A stretch of 12,089 nucleotides of DNA from Saccoglossus kowalevskii (lineage: Eukaryota; Hemichordata; Enteropneusta; Harrimaniidae): the NCBI RefSeq assembly GCF_000003605.2, contig NW_003152775.1, positions 1 through 12,089 on the forward strand, read 5' to 3'. The notes under the pieces are model-generated. The model searched no databases. It saw only the letters and a program-made list of their open reading frames with translations, and was not told the DNA's origin. The first letter of the stretch is position 1, and the number at the start of each line of letters is the position of its first letter. The position numbers and the translations under genes were made by a program. Positions 1 through 7,652 of the stretch are shown one piece after another.

Positions 1-381
1 ATCACAGTGTCAAACATTTTTTATTGAGTCAGTTTACAGTGCTTTGGATGGGAATTAATAATGATTACAGATTAAGTTGTCAATGTCTTTATAATATAAG
101 ACATTGTTGATTGCCTGGATCATTTGCATGTGTTACTTGCATTCAACACTTGGAGCGCCAAAGTCAATTTTCTGTCACCATTCACAAAATAAAATGTTAC
201 ATTTTTGACCCAGTTTTTTCAAAATTTTAATCAATACCTGTAACTCATGAAAAAATTATTCCAAAATGATCCAAAACAATTTTGAATGCTCAAAAATAGG
301 CAAAAGGTTGTTCTAAAATTGTGGCAAGAAAATGATGGTGCTGAAACAATTGATATGTTTCACTGTTAATATTTTTTCCAG
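1..381 (+). other. Partial intron upstream of exon A
   Basis: This is AT-rich non-coding sequence ending in the acceptor ttttttccag. Positions 143-353 resemble the TTAA-type MITE family seen further right. Nothing else was seen. Confidence 0.6.
143..353 (+). mobile_element. Degenerate copy of TTAA-type MITE family A
   Basis: The 15-mer gagcgccaaagtcaa at 153-167 is identical to 3634-3648 at the start of the clearer copy. A matching internal block (tcacaaaataaaatgttaca against ctacaaaatagttccattta) follows at the same distance. The far end, atggtgctgaaacaattga near 335-353, loosely matches the family's right terminus. The ends are inferred from the alignment and are approximate. Confidence 0.5.
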
Positions 382-570
382 GTTGCGATTCAGCCACTCA
401 GGGAAGCAACTGACCTCAGAGAAAATGTCCAAACTACAATGACCAGATTCAAAGAAATGTGTGGCTTAGCATCAATAGCGAATATTAAACAGTGTATCCG
501 AGTGTTGGCTACAAGGTTACAAACAAGTTCTATTGACAATTTGGTACTCATGTTACAAATGAAAGACAAG
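382..570 (+). CDS. Exon A (first visible exon), 63 codons
   Basis: The acceptor is ttttttccag ending at 381 and the donor is gtaaga at 571. The frame starting at 382 reads VAIQPLREATDLRENV and continues to LQMKDK without a stop. The 63 residues are mixed charged and hydrophobic, consistent with amphipathic helices. An ATG at 439 lies inside the exon; it is unlikely to be the true start because 19 sense codons precede it in frame right up to a good acceptor. Confidence 0.8.
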
Positions 571-3500
571 GTAAGAAAAAATGAAATTTTGATTTCTCTT
601 ATTGTTGTATGCATGTTCAACCAATCAGAGCTCATGTTAAAAGCAATGGCACATCAGTTTGTTTGTTTGTTTGTTTGTTTGCAACACTTTACTCACTCAG
701 TTTTTCAATGTTTAGTTTCCAGAACTCCAAGCAGAAGGAAACGTTCCGGAAATGTTGAAAAAAGTTTTAATTGCATTTGATCAAGTAAGATATATATTTT
801 AACATGCTTCGTTGTCTCTCTATCTTCTAAAAGTACTGAATCTGACATTTGGCACTCAATAATGTTACCTTGTGTGCTAATTTTGACATGAAAAACACTA
901 AACTTTGACATGAAAAACATTGAACTTTGACATGAAAAACACTGAACTTTGACTTGAAAAACACTGAACTTTGACATAAAAACACTGAACTTTGACATGA
1001 AAACCCTGAACTTTGACATGAAAAACACTGAACTTTGACATGAAAACACTGAACTTTGACATGAAAACACTGAACTTTGACATGAAAAACACTGAACTTT
1101 GACTTGAAAAACACTGAACTTTGACTCGAAAAACACTGAACTTTGACATAAAAACTCTGAACTTTGACATGAAAACACTGAACTTTGACATAAAAACACT
1201 GAACTTTGACTTGAAAAACACTGAACTTTGACATAAAAACACTGAACTTTGACATGAAAACCCTGAACTTTGACATGAAAAACACTGAACTTTGACATGA
1301 AAACACTGAACTTTGACATGAAAACACTGAACTTTGACATGAAAAACACTGAACTTTGACATGAAAACACTGAACTTTGACATGAAAACACTGAACATTG
1401 ACATGAAAACACTGAACTTTGACATGAAAAACAACTTTTACATGAAAACACTGAACTTTGACATAAAAACACTGAACTTTGACATGAAAACACTGAACTT
1501 TGACATGAAAAACACAACTTTTACATGAAAACACTGAACTTTGACATAAAAAACACTGAACTTTGACATGAAAACACTAAACTTTGACATGAAAAACACT
1601 GAACTTTGACATGAAAAACACTGAACATTGGCATGAAAAACACTGAACATTGGCATGAAAAACACTGAACTTTGACATAAAAACACTGAACTTTGACATA
1701 AAAACACTGAACTTTGACATGAAAAACACTGAACTTTGACATAAAAACAATGAGCTTTGACATGAAAAACACTGAACTTTGACTTGAAAAACACTGAACT
1801 TTGACATAAAAACACTGAACTTTGACATGAAAACACTGAACTTTGACATGAAAACACTGAACTTTTACATGAAAACACTGAACTTTTACATAAAAACACT
1901 GAACTTTGACACATTAATTGCTGACCTTTTGCCACTTACCGGTAATTTACTCAACTTTGTTTATGTCAGAGAATAAACAGTGATTTTTGACACTGAATTT
2001 TGAAATGTGTAAAACACTGAACTTTGACATGAAAAACACTGAACTTTGACATGAAAATACTGAACATTGACATGAAAAACACTGAACTTTGACATGAAAA
2101 ACACTGAACTTTGACATGAAAAACACTGACATTTGACATAAAAACACTGACATTTGACATGAAAACACTGAACATTGACATGAAAACACTGAACTTTGAC
2201 ACATTAATTGCTGACCCTTTGCCACTTACTTATGTCAGAGAATAAACAGTGATTTTTGACACTGAATTTTGAAATGTGTAAAACAATGATCTTTGTCATG
2301 AAAATACCATCCAAGTTGTCATGGAAATTCCATCCAAGTTGTCATGAAAATACCATCCAAGTTGTTCATAAATGTCAACTTTGATGTTTCAGATGGTCAC
2401 AGAGAGTAGGACACTAATTGAGAAGACTGACGAAATTGTTGACAGGATAGTTCTCTGTCAGAGAAATGGACTTGAATGGCATGTAAGTATAAAGTGTAGA
2501 TCATCCAATGCATTTTATTTATACCTAGAATGTACTGTTTTTACATGAGTGTTCTTGGCCCGTTCCATGATTAAATTTTCATAATAATCGCTGTCGACGT
2601 TCTTCTCCAAATTTCCTTGGATTTGTTTTCTTTCGTCACTGCCATAGTTGACCCATGGAGGTAAAAAGAGACCTTTCTAGCGCCATGGTCGACCCCAAGA
2701 TGGTTTCATAGTCGACTGCTTGAAGAGCGAGAAATTCAACAAAATTAAATTTGTGGACGATCGTAAATGGAATGCGTGTAACTGGTACCTCGGACTACTA
2801 ATACTTGTATTACTAGTTTGAGCTTGTACTGAATGCAAGAGACTGTTTATATTTGCTATGGGTGGTGACTATTATGCAAATTATCTGTCTATTATGTCTT
2901 TGGCTGATTAATTAAAACATAACTTTCAAAACGTGACATGTGCTTTTGTTTTTAATTAACAAAAATTGATTTTTACACCCTATAAAAACATCCAATTCAC
3001 TTTTTTTCCTACTGAGTGTTTGCTCTTTGTAGTCCAGCATTGAAAAATACAAAAAAGTAGAATTTTGTGTTTTCAAGCAAAAAACGTGTACAGCATCCTT
3101 AAACAGAAAACATAAACAAGATTAATAATGTATGTTTACGAATTTTTTTTCTTATTTAAGGAGGATCTTCATAGTCTGTGTGCAAAGGAAGGCCTAAAGG
3201 GGAGGAAAATGACTAAGGTATGAATTGAAAAATATTTCCTTAGACCATAACCATGTAATGCCAGCCTCCATTTGATATACAGTAAACTAATACATTTCAC
3301 TAGTTAGCCAGCATAGAGATAGTGAAACATACTTTCTTCTCTGAAACTGTTGAACAGATAACTATGTATCGTGGACAGTAAGGCGATACATTATAATAGT
3401 GATAGCAGTGAAACATATGCCCCTTAGTATTTTTTTCTATTTTCTATTTTTTAGGCACAAGAGAATTTTGCATGGAATATCCGAGTATTGAAAGGTCAAG

Positions 3501-6035
3501 CTGACCTGCTCACAAGATCAAAGAAAGAATGTGAGGATTGTATGATACAGGTAAAGTTCATCTGATATTGAGAAGAAAACATAATGTAATGTTTCTATGA
3601 CAACTAGTAATACATTTTGACATTTAACTGTTTGAGCGCCAAAGTCAACTGTAGGTCCCATCTACAAAATAGTTCCATTTACAGTCTGCTTGTTCCCTGT
3701 TTGAAATGTTGTGAAAATTTCAAAATTTTTGATCAAAAACTAGAAGCAATGTAACATTTAGTCCGTTTGGTCCAAAATTAAGATTGAATTCAGTGAAAAT
3801 TCTAGAAAATGTGTACAAATTTACCTAGATTTAAGCGGGAAAAAAATTTGGCACTCAAAGGCTCATCAAAATGTGCACATGAATGTTTACATATTGATAG
3901 CGCTCAGTTTTTTAGAGAGCTGATAAAAACCAGTTGCTTGTTTACAGACAAGAAATTAAATTCAAACGATTATCAGGATTTGCTATTTTGATTGGTCATA
4001 TTTAAAGATTTTTATGATGACAAAATACTGTTACCGCCATAAGCCTGGTTTCTGTTTTGAACTGCGTATAGAACAAAGTGCGCACACTGTAGGTCAACCA
4101 TTCAGAGCACAGAATAACAATAAGCATTTATAGAATATGCACATGCAGAATTCTGACTTTATAGGTTCATTCTGAGAGAGAAATTTTGATCATTTTCACA
4201 TTATGCACAATGTGCTTCTCTACAGTATGGCGTAATACTAGACAGATTAAAAATACATATCCCATAATTCAACGTTGCATATACAGTCTGATAACTACAG
4301 ATTTATGTTGGCAAGCTCACGTTCGTATTTTCGGAATTATTATTCAGTGCCTCGAAAAAATCAGCTGAAGTTTAAAATAAATCCTAGTGAATTGAAGGAA
4401 GTATCACGAATGAGCAGAATTGCCACACCATCATAAACACAGCGTTCACGTGAAATAGGACAAATAGCACAAACAAAATTAAAGCAGAAGAGTTGTCACC
4501 TGCGCATACGCAGGAATTGATATCAACACATGCTAACAACGCAAAGGCTCATGGGTAGACGCTTGTTTGTAAACAATGATACACTATGGCCATCTGACGC
4601 ATACGCAGGTGACGACTCCCCCACTTTAACATACAGTTGCATATATTTGTATTTGGAGTTATTTCGGCAAAAGGTCTTCTTTCACCACTCAGCTGAAATA
4701 TACATGTGATATATAAATAATCCCCCGATATTTTCTGTTGGGTTGACGTCAGCAGACGTTTGTGATTACCGCCAGAGTAGCATCAATCCTCACCTGTGGC
4801 TCAGATTGATAAAAAACTCTGGTCATCAGTCATTCTGCTGATCTCAATCTAAAAGAAAATATCGGGGGATTATATGAAATATCGGTAATCGTTTTCTTGA
4901 TAGAAGAGAGATAAAATTACAGATCTGTAAATACCCCGAACAGTTGAATCACTGGAATGAAATTTTGAAATTCAGTTTTAACTGAATGGTACTCCCCTGT
5001 TCATGTGCGAGGTGCAAATGCCATAGTAGTTTGAGTTGTCTGGTTGCTATGCTACTGAGCATTACTCTCTGAAGGAGATAGGTTTTTTGACCAATTTATA
5101 TATATTAATTGCTGTTTCTTGCCCAGAAATAGATACTAAGATTTCTCAATTTATTTCATTTGTCTTGCTCATCATTGTGTAATGATAATTTTCTCACATT
5201 TTACATCATTTTAAACTTTGAATCTTTGGTACATTTGGTAATAAGATGTCTGCCTGGAGCAGCATACTACGTATGGCAAGACTTATAGCACCCCCTTTAT
5301 CTGCATATGAAACTAACACTATCACACACACGGTAGCTTAGCAACAACAAAATTATGTACAGCTATTATCTAAACATTGTATACCCAAACCTTTTTTATG
5401 ACTTATCTGAGCTTTATTTCCGTATCATTAATTCATACCTCTAATTTAATGACCTATAATGGAACTATGCTCAGACGATTCAATATTTGTGAATCAATTC
5501 CTGATTCCCAAATTACCGACATATCTGATGTACGGTAATTCTTTTTGTGCATGCATTACCCACAGTTAGCTGGCGCACACCTGGTATAAATAAAATAAAT
5601 ACGATATTTACTATATGGGGGCCGTCATCTTGAATGACGCATAAAACTAAATAAGAGACAAGTTGTGAAACGCATTTTTCAGATTCCTACAAATCAGGAC
5701 AAAAATACCAATCTTTCACAAAAATACGGTCCGTTGGCATATTTGAAACAGTTTTCAAAAGATAGAAGAATGAGCGTGGGCAGCTGGATAAACTATATAA
5801 GACAGCTAAAAATGAACTGTATTAATAAGACTGTGACTGTGATTATAAGACGCTATCAAATCGGGAATCAGGAATTGTAATGCGACGGTAAATCAGTACT
5901 GGACAGTTAATTGGTCTGTCCTTCACTTATGACCACTACCACCAATATTAAATATATATTTCCGTTTTTTCTCTGTAGATCTTAGAAGCGGCCAATGCAC
6001 TGGGACTTGTCAGACATACTCCAACCACTGTGTGA
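382..6035 (+). CDS. 3' part of a multi-exon gene for an unrecognised helical protein (six exons, 185 codons plus stop)
   Basis: The coding parts are 382-570, 716-784, 2393-2482, 3161-3217, 3455-3550 and 5979-6035. Every junction has GT at the donor and AG at the acceptor. The exons join in one frame with no stop until TGA at 6033-6035, and each internal exon is a multiple of three (189, 69, 90, 57, 96 nt), so all introns are phase 0. The 5' end lies outside the window because the first visible exon begins at an acceptor. The 185 visible residues are rich in E, K, L, I and Q, with six cysteines and two tryptophans. I see no signal peptide, membrane segment or zinc-binding pattern. Residues about 74-110 show hydrophobic residues at roughly a/d spacing, suggesting helices or a coiled coil. 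The protein ends H-T-P-T-T-V, a possible class I PDZ ligand. I do not recognise the family. The gene model is fairly secure; the function is unknown. Confidence 0.8.
658..681. repeat. (TTTG)n microsatellite in intron A-B
   Basis: About six TTTG units lie within the 145-bp intron 571-715, some 35 bp before the acceptor of exon B. The T-rich strand could contribute to the pyrimidine tract region. Confidence 0.85.
716..784 (+). CDS. Exon B, 23 codons
   Basis: The acceptor is caatgtttag ending at 715 and the donor is gtaaga at 785. It encodes FPELQAEGNVPEMLKKVL followed by IAFDQ. A second AG at 721-722 (tttccag) could also serve as acceptor, but it leaves 62 nt and would break the frame into exon C, so 716 is preferred. 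Confidence 0.75.
881..1910. repeat. Minisatellite of 21-22 bp units, about 49 copies
   Basis: The unit is aacactgaactttgacatg followed by two or three more A, giving 21 or 22 bp. I counted about 49 units by their (a)ctttgac core. Variants recur: gacttg, gacata, gactcg, ggcatg, acattgac and cttttac in the core, and ccctg for cactg. The array fills most of the intron between exons B and C. A 169-bp stretch at 935-1103 is repeated exactly at 1192-1360, a shift of 257 bp or 12 units, so blocks of units have been copied together. All three minus-strand frames stay open over much of it, which explains the long but meaningless Cys/Phe/Val/Lys-rich frames. Confidence 0.95.
1907..2016. repeat. Array tail, copy 1, containing degenerate repeat units
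   Basis: After the last regular unit the sequence runs acattaattgctgacc through a TTACCGGTAA palindrome (1936-1945) to a block at 1961-2016. That block recurs exactly at 2230-2285. Relative to copy 2 it carries 21 extra bases, one repeat-unit length, whose text (tttactcaactttgtttatg) resembles a decayed unit. Confidence 0.85.
2011..2200. repeat. Second block of the 21-22 bp minisatellite, nine copies
   Basis: Nine units of the same family as 881-1910 resume after the first tail. Two have gacatttgac and two have gaacattgac in place of gaactttgac. The block ends in the same gacacattaattgctgac junction as the first block, so block plus tail was probably duplicated as one unit. Confidence 0.92.
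2197..2285. repeat. Array tail, copy 2
   Basis: This repeats 1907-2016 with one substitution (gaccctttg for gaccttttg) and without the 21-bp segment. The last 56 bp (2230-2285) are identical to 1961-2016. Confidence 0.85.
2295..2369. repeat. Related 23-bp tandem repeat, 3.3 copies
   Basis: Three 23-bp units begin at 2295, 2318 and 2341, each starting gtcatg and ending catccaagtt, followed by a partial gttcat. Units one and three are identical; unit two differs at two bases. The gtcatgaaaa part aligns with gacatgaaaa of the larger array, so this looks like a diverged branch of that family. It ends 23 bp before exon C. Confidence 0.85.
2393..2482 (+). CDS. Exon C, 30 codons
   Basis: The acceptor is gatgtttcag ending at 2392 and the donor is gtaagt, the full consensus, at 2483. 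It encodes MVTESRTLIEKTDEIVDRIV and then a stretch ending GLEWH. The hydrophobic spacing (L-I, I-V, I-V-L) suggests a helix. Only 23 bp separate the acceptor junction from the end of the 23-bp repeat array upstream. Confidence 0.82.
2483..3160 (+). other. Intron C-D (678 bp)
   Basis: This is AT-rich non-coding sequence. Positions 2641-2654 and 2682-2695 are near-identical 14-mers (gccatagttgaccc and gccatggtcgaccc). GTCGAC also occurs near 2593 and 2711. I saw no transposon ends and no further exon. Confidence 0.6.
3161..3217 (+). CDS. Exon D, 19 codons (microexon-sized)
   Basis: The acceptor is tcttatttaag ending at 3160 and the donor is gtatga at 3218. It encodes EDLHSLCAKEGLKGRKMTK, a lysine-rich, strongly basic stretch. 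At 57 nt it is tied with exon F as the shortest coding piece. Skipping it would keep the frame because both neighbouring introns are phase 0. Confidence 0.75.
3218..3454 (+). other. Intron D-E (237 bp)
   Basis: This short intron has a gtatga donor and a strong pyrimidine tract before ttttttag. The 11-mer agtgaaacata occurs twice (about 3320 and 3407). Nothing else was seen. Confidence 0.65.
3455..3550 (+). CDS. Exon E, 32 codons
   Basis: A long pyrimidine tract (about 3428-3452) precedes the acceptor ttttttag ending at 3454. The donor is gtaaag at 3551. It encodes AQENFAWNIRVLKGQADLLT and ends KECEDCMIQ. The closely spaced C-E-D-C is visible, but there is no second cysteine pair to suggest metal binding. 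Confidence 0.8.
3624..3865 (+). mobile_element. TTAA-type MITE, family A, clearest intronic copy
   Basis: The left end is TTAA followed by ctgtttgagcgccaaag. The right end, tttggcactcaaagg (3847-3861), is the imperfect inverse of it (cctttgagtgccaaa). The right TTAA is no longer visible. Internal blocks shared with 7421-7648 include acaaaatagttcca, aaatttttga(t/g)caaaaac and ggtccaaaatta/ggctccaaaatta. No transposase frame is present. TTAA target duplications with CC-starting ends are the habit of piggyBac-like elements, so it is probably non-autonomous and mobilised in trans. Confidence 0.65.
4479..4629. mobile_element. TTAA-flanked 151-bp MITE, family B
   Basis: TTAA lies at 4479-4482 and 4626-4629. 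The first 32 bp (4479-4510) match the inverse of the last 32 bp (4598-4629) at 25 positions, and all seven differences are transitions. The core gagtYgtcacctgcg is at 4490-4504 and, inverted, at 4604-4618. The 11-mer gcatacgcagg also occurs as a direct repeat near both ends (4504-4514, 4599-4609). There is no coding capacity. It could belong to the same class of TTAA-targeting elements as family A. Confidence 0.65.
4718..4872. mobile_element. Fold-back (hairpin) MITE, 155 bp
   Basis: The ends are a perfect 19-bp inverted repeat, taatcccccgatattttct at 4718-4736 and its inverse at 4854-4872. Pairing continues inward with mismatches through cagcaga/tctgctg, ccagagt/actctgg and atcaat/attgat, leaving a loop of about 17 nt near 4788-4804. 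Almost the whole element is therefore one long imperfect hairpin. Flanking sequence allows a TA duplication (as in Tc1/mariner MITEs), or a longer one, tatataaa against tatatgaaa; I cannot decide. It has no open frame. Confidence 0.75.
5511..5540. repeat. Short hairpin with 12-bp bulged stem
   Basis: The arms aattaccg (5511-5518) and cggtaatt (5533-5540) pair perfectly. Acat and atgt extend the stem past a one-base bulge. Role unknown; it may be the remnant of an element end. Confidence 0.5.
5979..6035 (+). CDS. Terminal exon F, 18 codons and stop
   Basis: The acceptor is tttttctctgtag ending at 5978. It encodes ILEAANALGLVRHTPTTV and then TGA at 6033-6035. The last three residues fit the S/T-X-hydrophobic form of a class I PDZ-binding tail. 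A 3' UTR follows with AATAAA about 270 bp downstream. Confidence 0.8.
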   Translation: MLEAANALGLVRHTPTTV

Positions 6036-6330
6036 TACTTGCTGAAAAAAAGCCATGCTCTGTATAAAATATGTGATGTGGGAAAAGTGTGTATACAAGT
6101 AGAAGTTTACTATGCAATATAGTGTTGCAAATAATTTTCACAGCATATTATTTTGTATTGTTGTCATGGTGATATTTTGTTTTCAGCATAAATTGATATA
6201 CTCTAGTGTGCATGTAGTGCGATGCCTGCTTTTTTTTCAAGTTTTTATAGTTTGTTTTAAAACTCTGAAATTTATTTGATTTTTAAAGCAATTACGACTT
6301 TTAATAAAAAGAAATACATTGTGTATGTAC
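6036..6330 (+). other. 3' untranslated region of the same gene (end approximate)
   Basis: The stretch after the TGA is AT-rich and non-coding. The first canonical polyadenylation hexamer downstream is at 6303-6308. Cleavage is expected 10-30 bp later, so the end given is approximate. Confidence 0.6.
6303..6308 (+). terminator. Polyadenylation signal AATAAA
   Basis: This is a canonical AATAAA followed by a GT-rich stretch (ttgtgtatgtac) at 6320-6331, the usual layout of an animal poly(A) site. It would end the gene whose stop codon is at 6033. Confidence 0.6.
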
Positions 6331-7420
6331 TATTGCTCTTGTATAAGCAACAAAAAAAACACTCATTAAATGTCAAGGTATGAATCTTTCTAATTATCTA
6401 GCTGCCCTGATATCCCACAATTAACATAAATGTACATCACCTGCCATTTTGTAAATATGACAAAGGTCAGCAAAGAGAATCATGGGAAAATTATTTGCTG
6501 ATGTCTTTAAATTATAAAAATGAGGTATCCTCCCTAAATTTATCCTTATCCTTCCAGTTTAATATGTAAAGAGAGAGAGTTTTAGTCTCCACGTACATTC
6601 CACTTCATTTGACTAAATTTTGTAGAATAGTACAGTTTACAGTTAGCTTTGTAGTCAAAAACACATTTATGTACATCTAGTCTAGCAATGATTGTTTAGA
6701 TAGATCTCCAAGATTATTTCAATAATTTTTACTTGTGAAAATGTCAGCTGTGTATTTAAATCTTATAGTCACAAAATCCTTGTATTTTCAAGTATACACA
6801 GGATTGCAAAAATAGTTGTTTGCCAAGATGGCTGACCAGCAGAGCTGTACCAAGTAAACTAAAACATGATATACACAAGCCATTTACAAAACTTTTTTTT
6901 TTTAAAAATGTCATTAATAATTTTAGCTAATTTGATACATGCTAAAGACAAATATTTTCTCATTTTATTTTATCTCAAATTGTTGCAGTTCTGTTGATTC
7001 CCATCTGTGAGTTTTTGTGAGGGTTAGACCAATTAAGAATTAGGGGTCTTGGAAAAAGTACATGTCTGATAAAAAAAAATCACACCCATAGTCCCAACAC
7101 ACTTCTAATGAACTTTTCTATAATTTTGTTGTGCTCTATAATCAAATTCTCCAAACCAATAGATCAAGTCAAGTTAGTACAGCTGGTCATCCAATGGTAT
7201 TTGGTCATGACTTTATGTGTATTCAGAATATCATGTTCAGAACTATAAAATTATTCATAGAGATTTGTATATTTATCTATTTATTTTTTATTTATTTATT
7301 TATTTATTTATTTATTTTAAAAAGGAGATTATGTCACATCTTTTTGGAATACAATCTTCTAAGTTACTGACCCTAAATAATGTGTGACATACCGGTACAC
7401 AGTTTTTAATATTTCACAGT
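6331..7420. other. Gene-free stretch downstream of the poly(A) signal
   Basis: This is AT-rich sequence without splice-bounded open frames or recognisable protein similarity. It contains the TTTA microsatellite at about 7269-7318. Otherwise I see nothing in it. Confidence 0.55.
7269..7318. repeat. (TTTA)n microsatellite
   Basis: About a dozen TTTA units, interrupted at the left by ctatttattttt, make a 50-bp tract. A short open frame across it is only low-complexity Phe/Ile/Tyr/Leu. Confidence 0.9.
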
Positions 7421-7648
7421 TTAACCTTTTCACCACCAGTTTTTATCACAAAATAGTTCCACTTATAGTCTGCACTCTCCTTAAGAAAATTGGGACAAAA
7501 ATAGCCAAATTTTTGAGCAAAAACAGAAAATTTACTTAAATTTTGTCTGTTGGCTCCAAAATTAGGGTTCTTTTCCAGAAATATTAAAAAATATAAGAAA
7601 AAAGTGCAGGAAAATTTGGGCAAGAAATTCTTGGGGTGAAAAGGTTAA
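7421..7648 (+). mobile_element. TTAA-type MITE, family A, intact ends (228 bp)
   Basis: A perfect 14-bp terminal inverted repeat including the TTAA bounds the element: ttaaccttttcacc at 7421-7434 and its inverse at 7635-7648. The TTAA at both outer edges is the expected target duplication. The inside shares several blocks with 3624-3865 in the same order. Open frames inside, including a minus-strand one of 69 codons, have no protein-like features. Confidence 0.8.
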
Positions 7649-7652
7649 CCTC

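Larger units (their letters stand above)
3551..5978 (+). other. Intron E-F (2.4 kb), rich in inverted-repeat elements
   Basis: The largest visible intron runs from gtaaag at 3551 to ttctctgtag at 5978. It holds a family A MITE (3624-3865), a second TTAA-flanked MITE (4479-4629) and a fold-back element (4718-4872). A short hairpin lies at 5511-5540 (aattaccg against cggtaatt). A possible alternative terminal exon is at 5683-5880. The stretches 3866-4478 and 4873-5510 show nothing else I can name. Confidence 0.65.

Noticed and set aside
439-780. A single 113-codon plus-strand frame beginning at ATG 439
   Set aside because: It reads through a clear GT donor at 571 and an intron into a different frame of exon B. 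The spliced model explains the sequence better.
881-1910. CRISPR-like or promoter array (units contain TTTGACA, like a bacterial -35 box)
   Set aside because: The units are directly contiguous with no unique spacers, and the setting is a eukaryotic intron, so the -35 resemblance is coincidental.
705-1935. Several long minus-strand open frames (up to 270 codons) rich in Cys, Phe, Val and Lys
   Set aside because: They are translations of the 21-22 bp minisatellite in different frames; the unit has no stop on that strand and is not a multiple of three. One also runs antisense across exon B.
1947-2225. Minus-strand open frames of 78-92 codons
   Set aside because: Same cause: the second minisatellite block and its tail.
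3809-3991. 60-codon plus-strand open frame
   Set aside because: It straddles the right end of a family A MITE and has no protein-like pattern.
7414-7623. 69-codon minus-strand open frame
   Set aside because: It lies almost wholly inside the MITE at 7421-7648 and is low-complexity Phe/Asn/Lys sequence.
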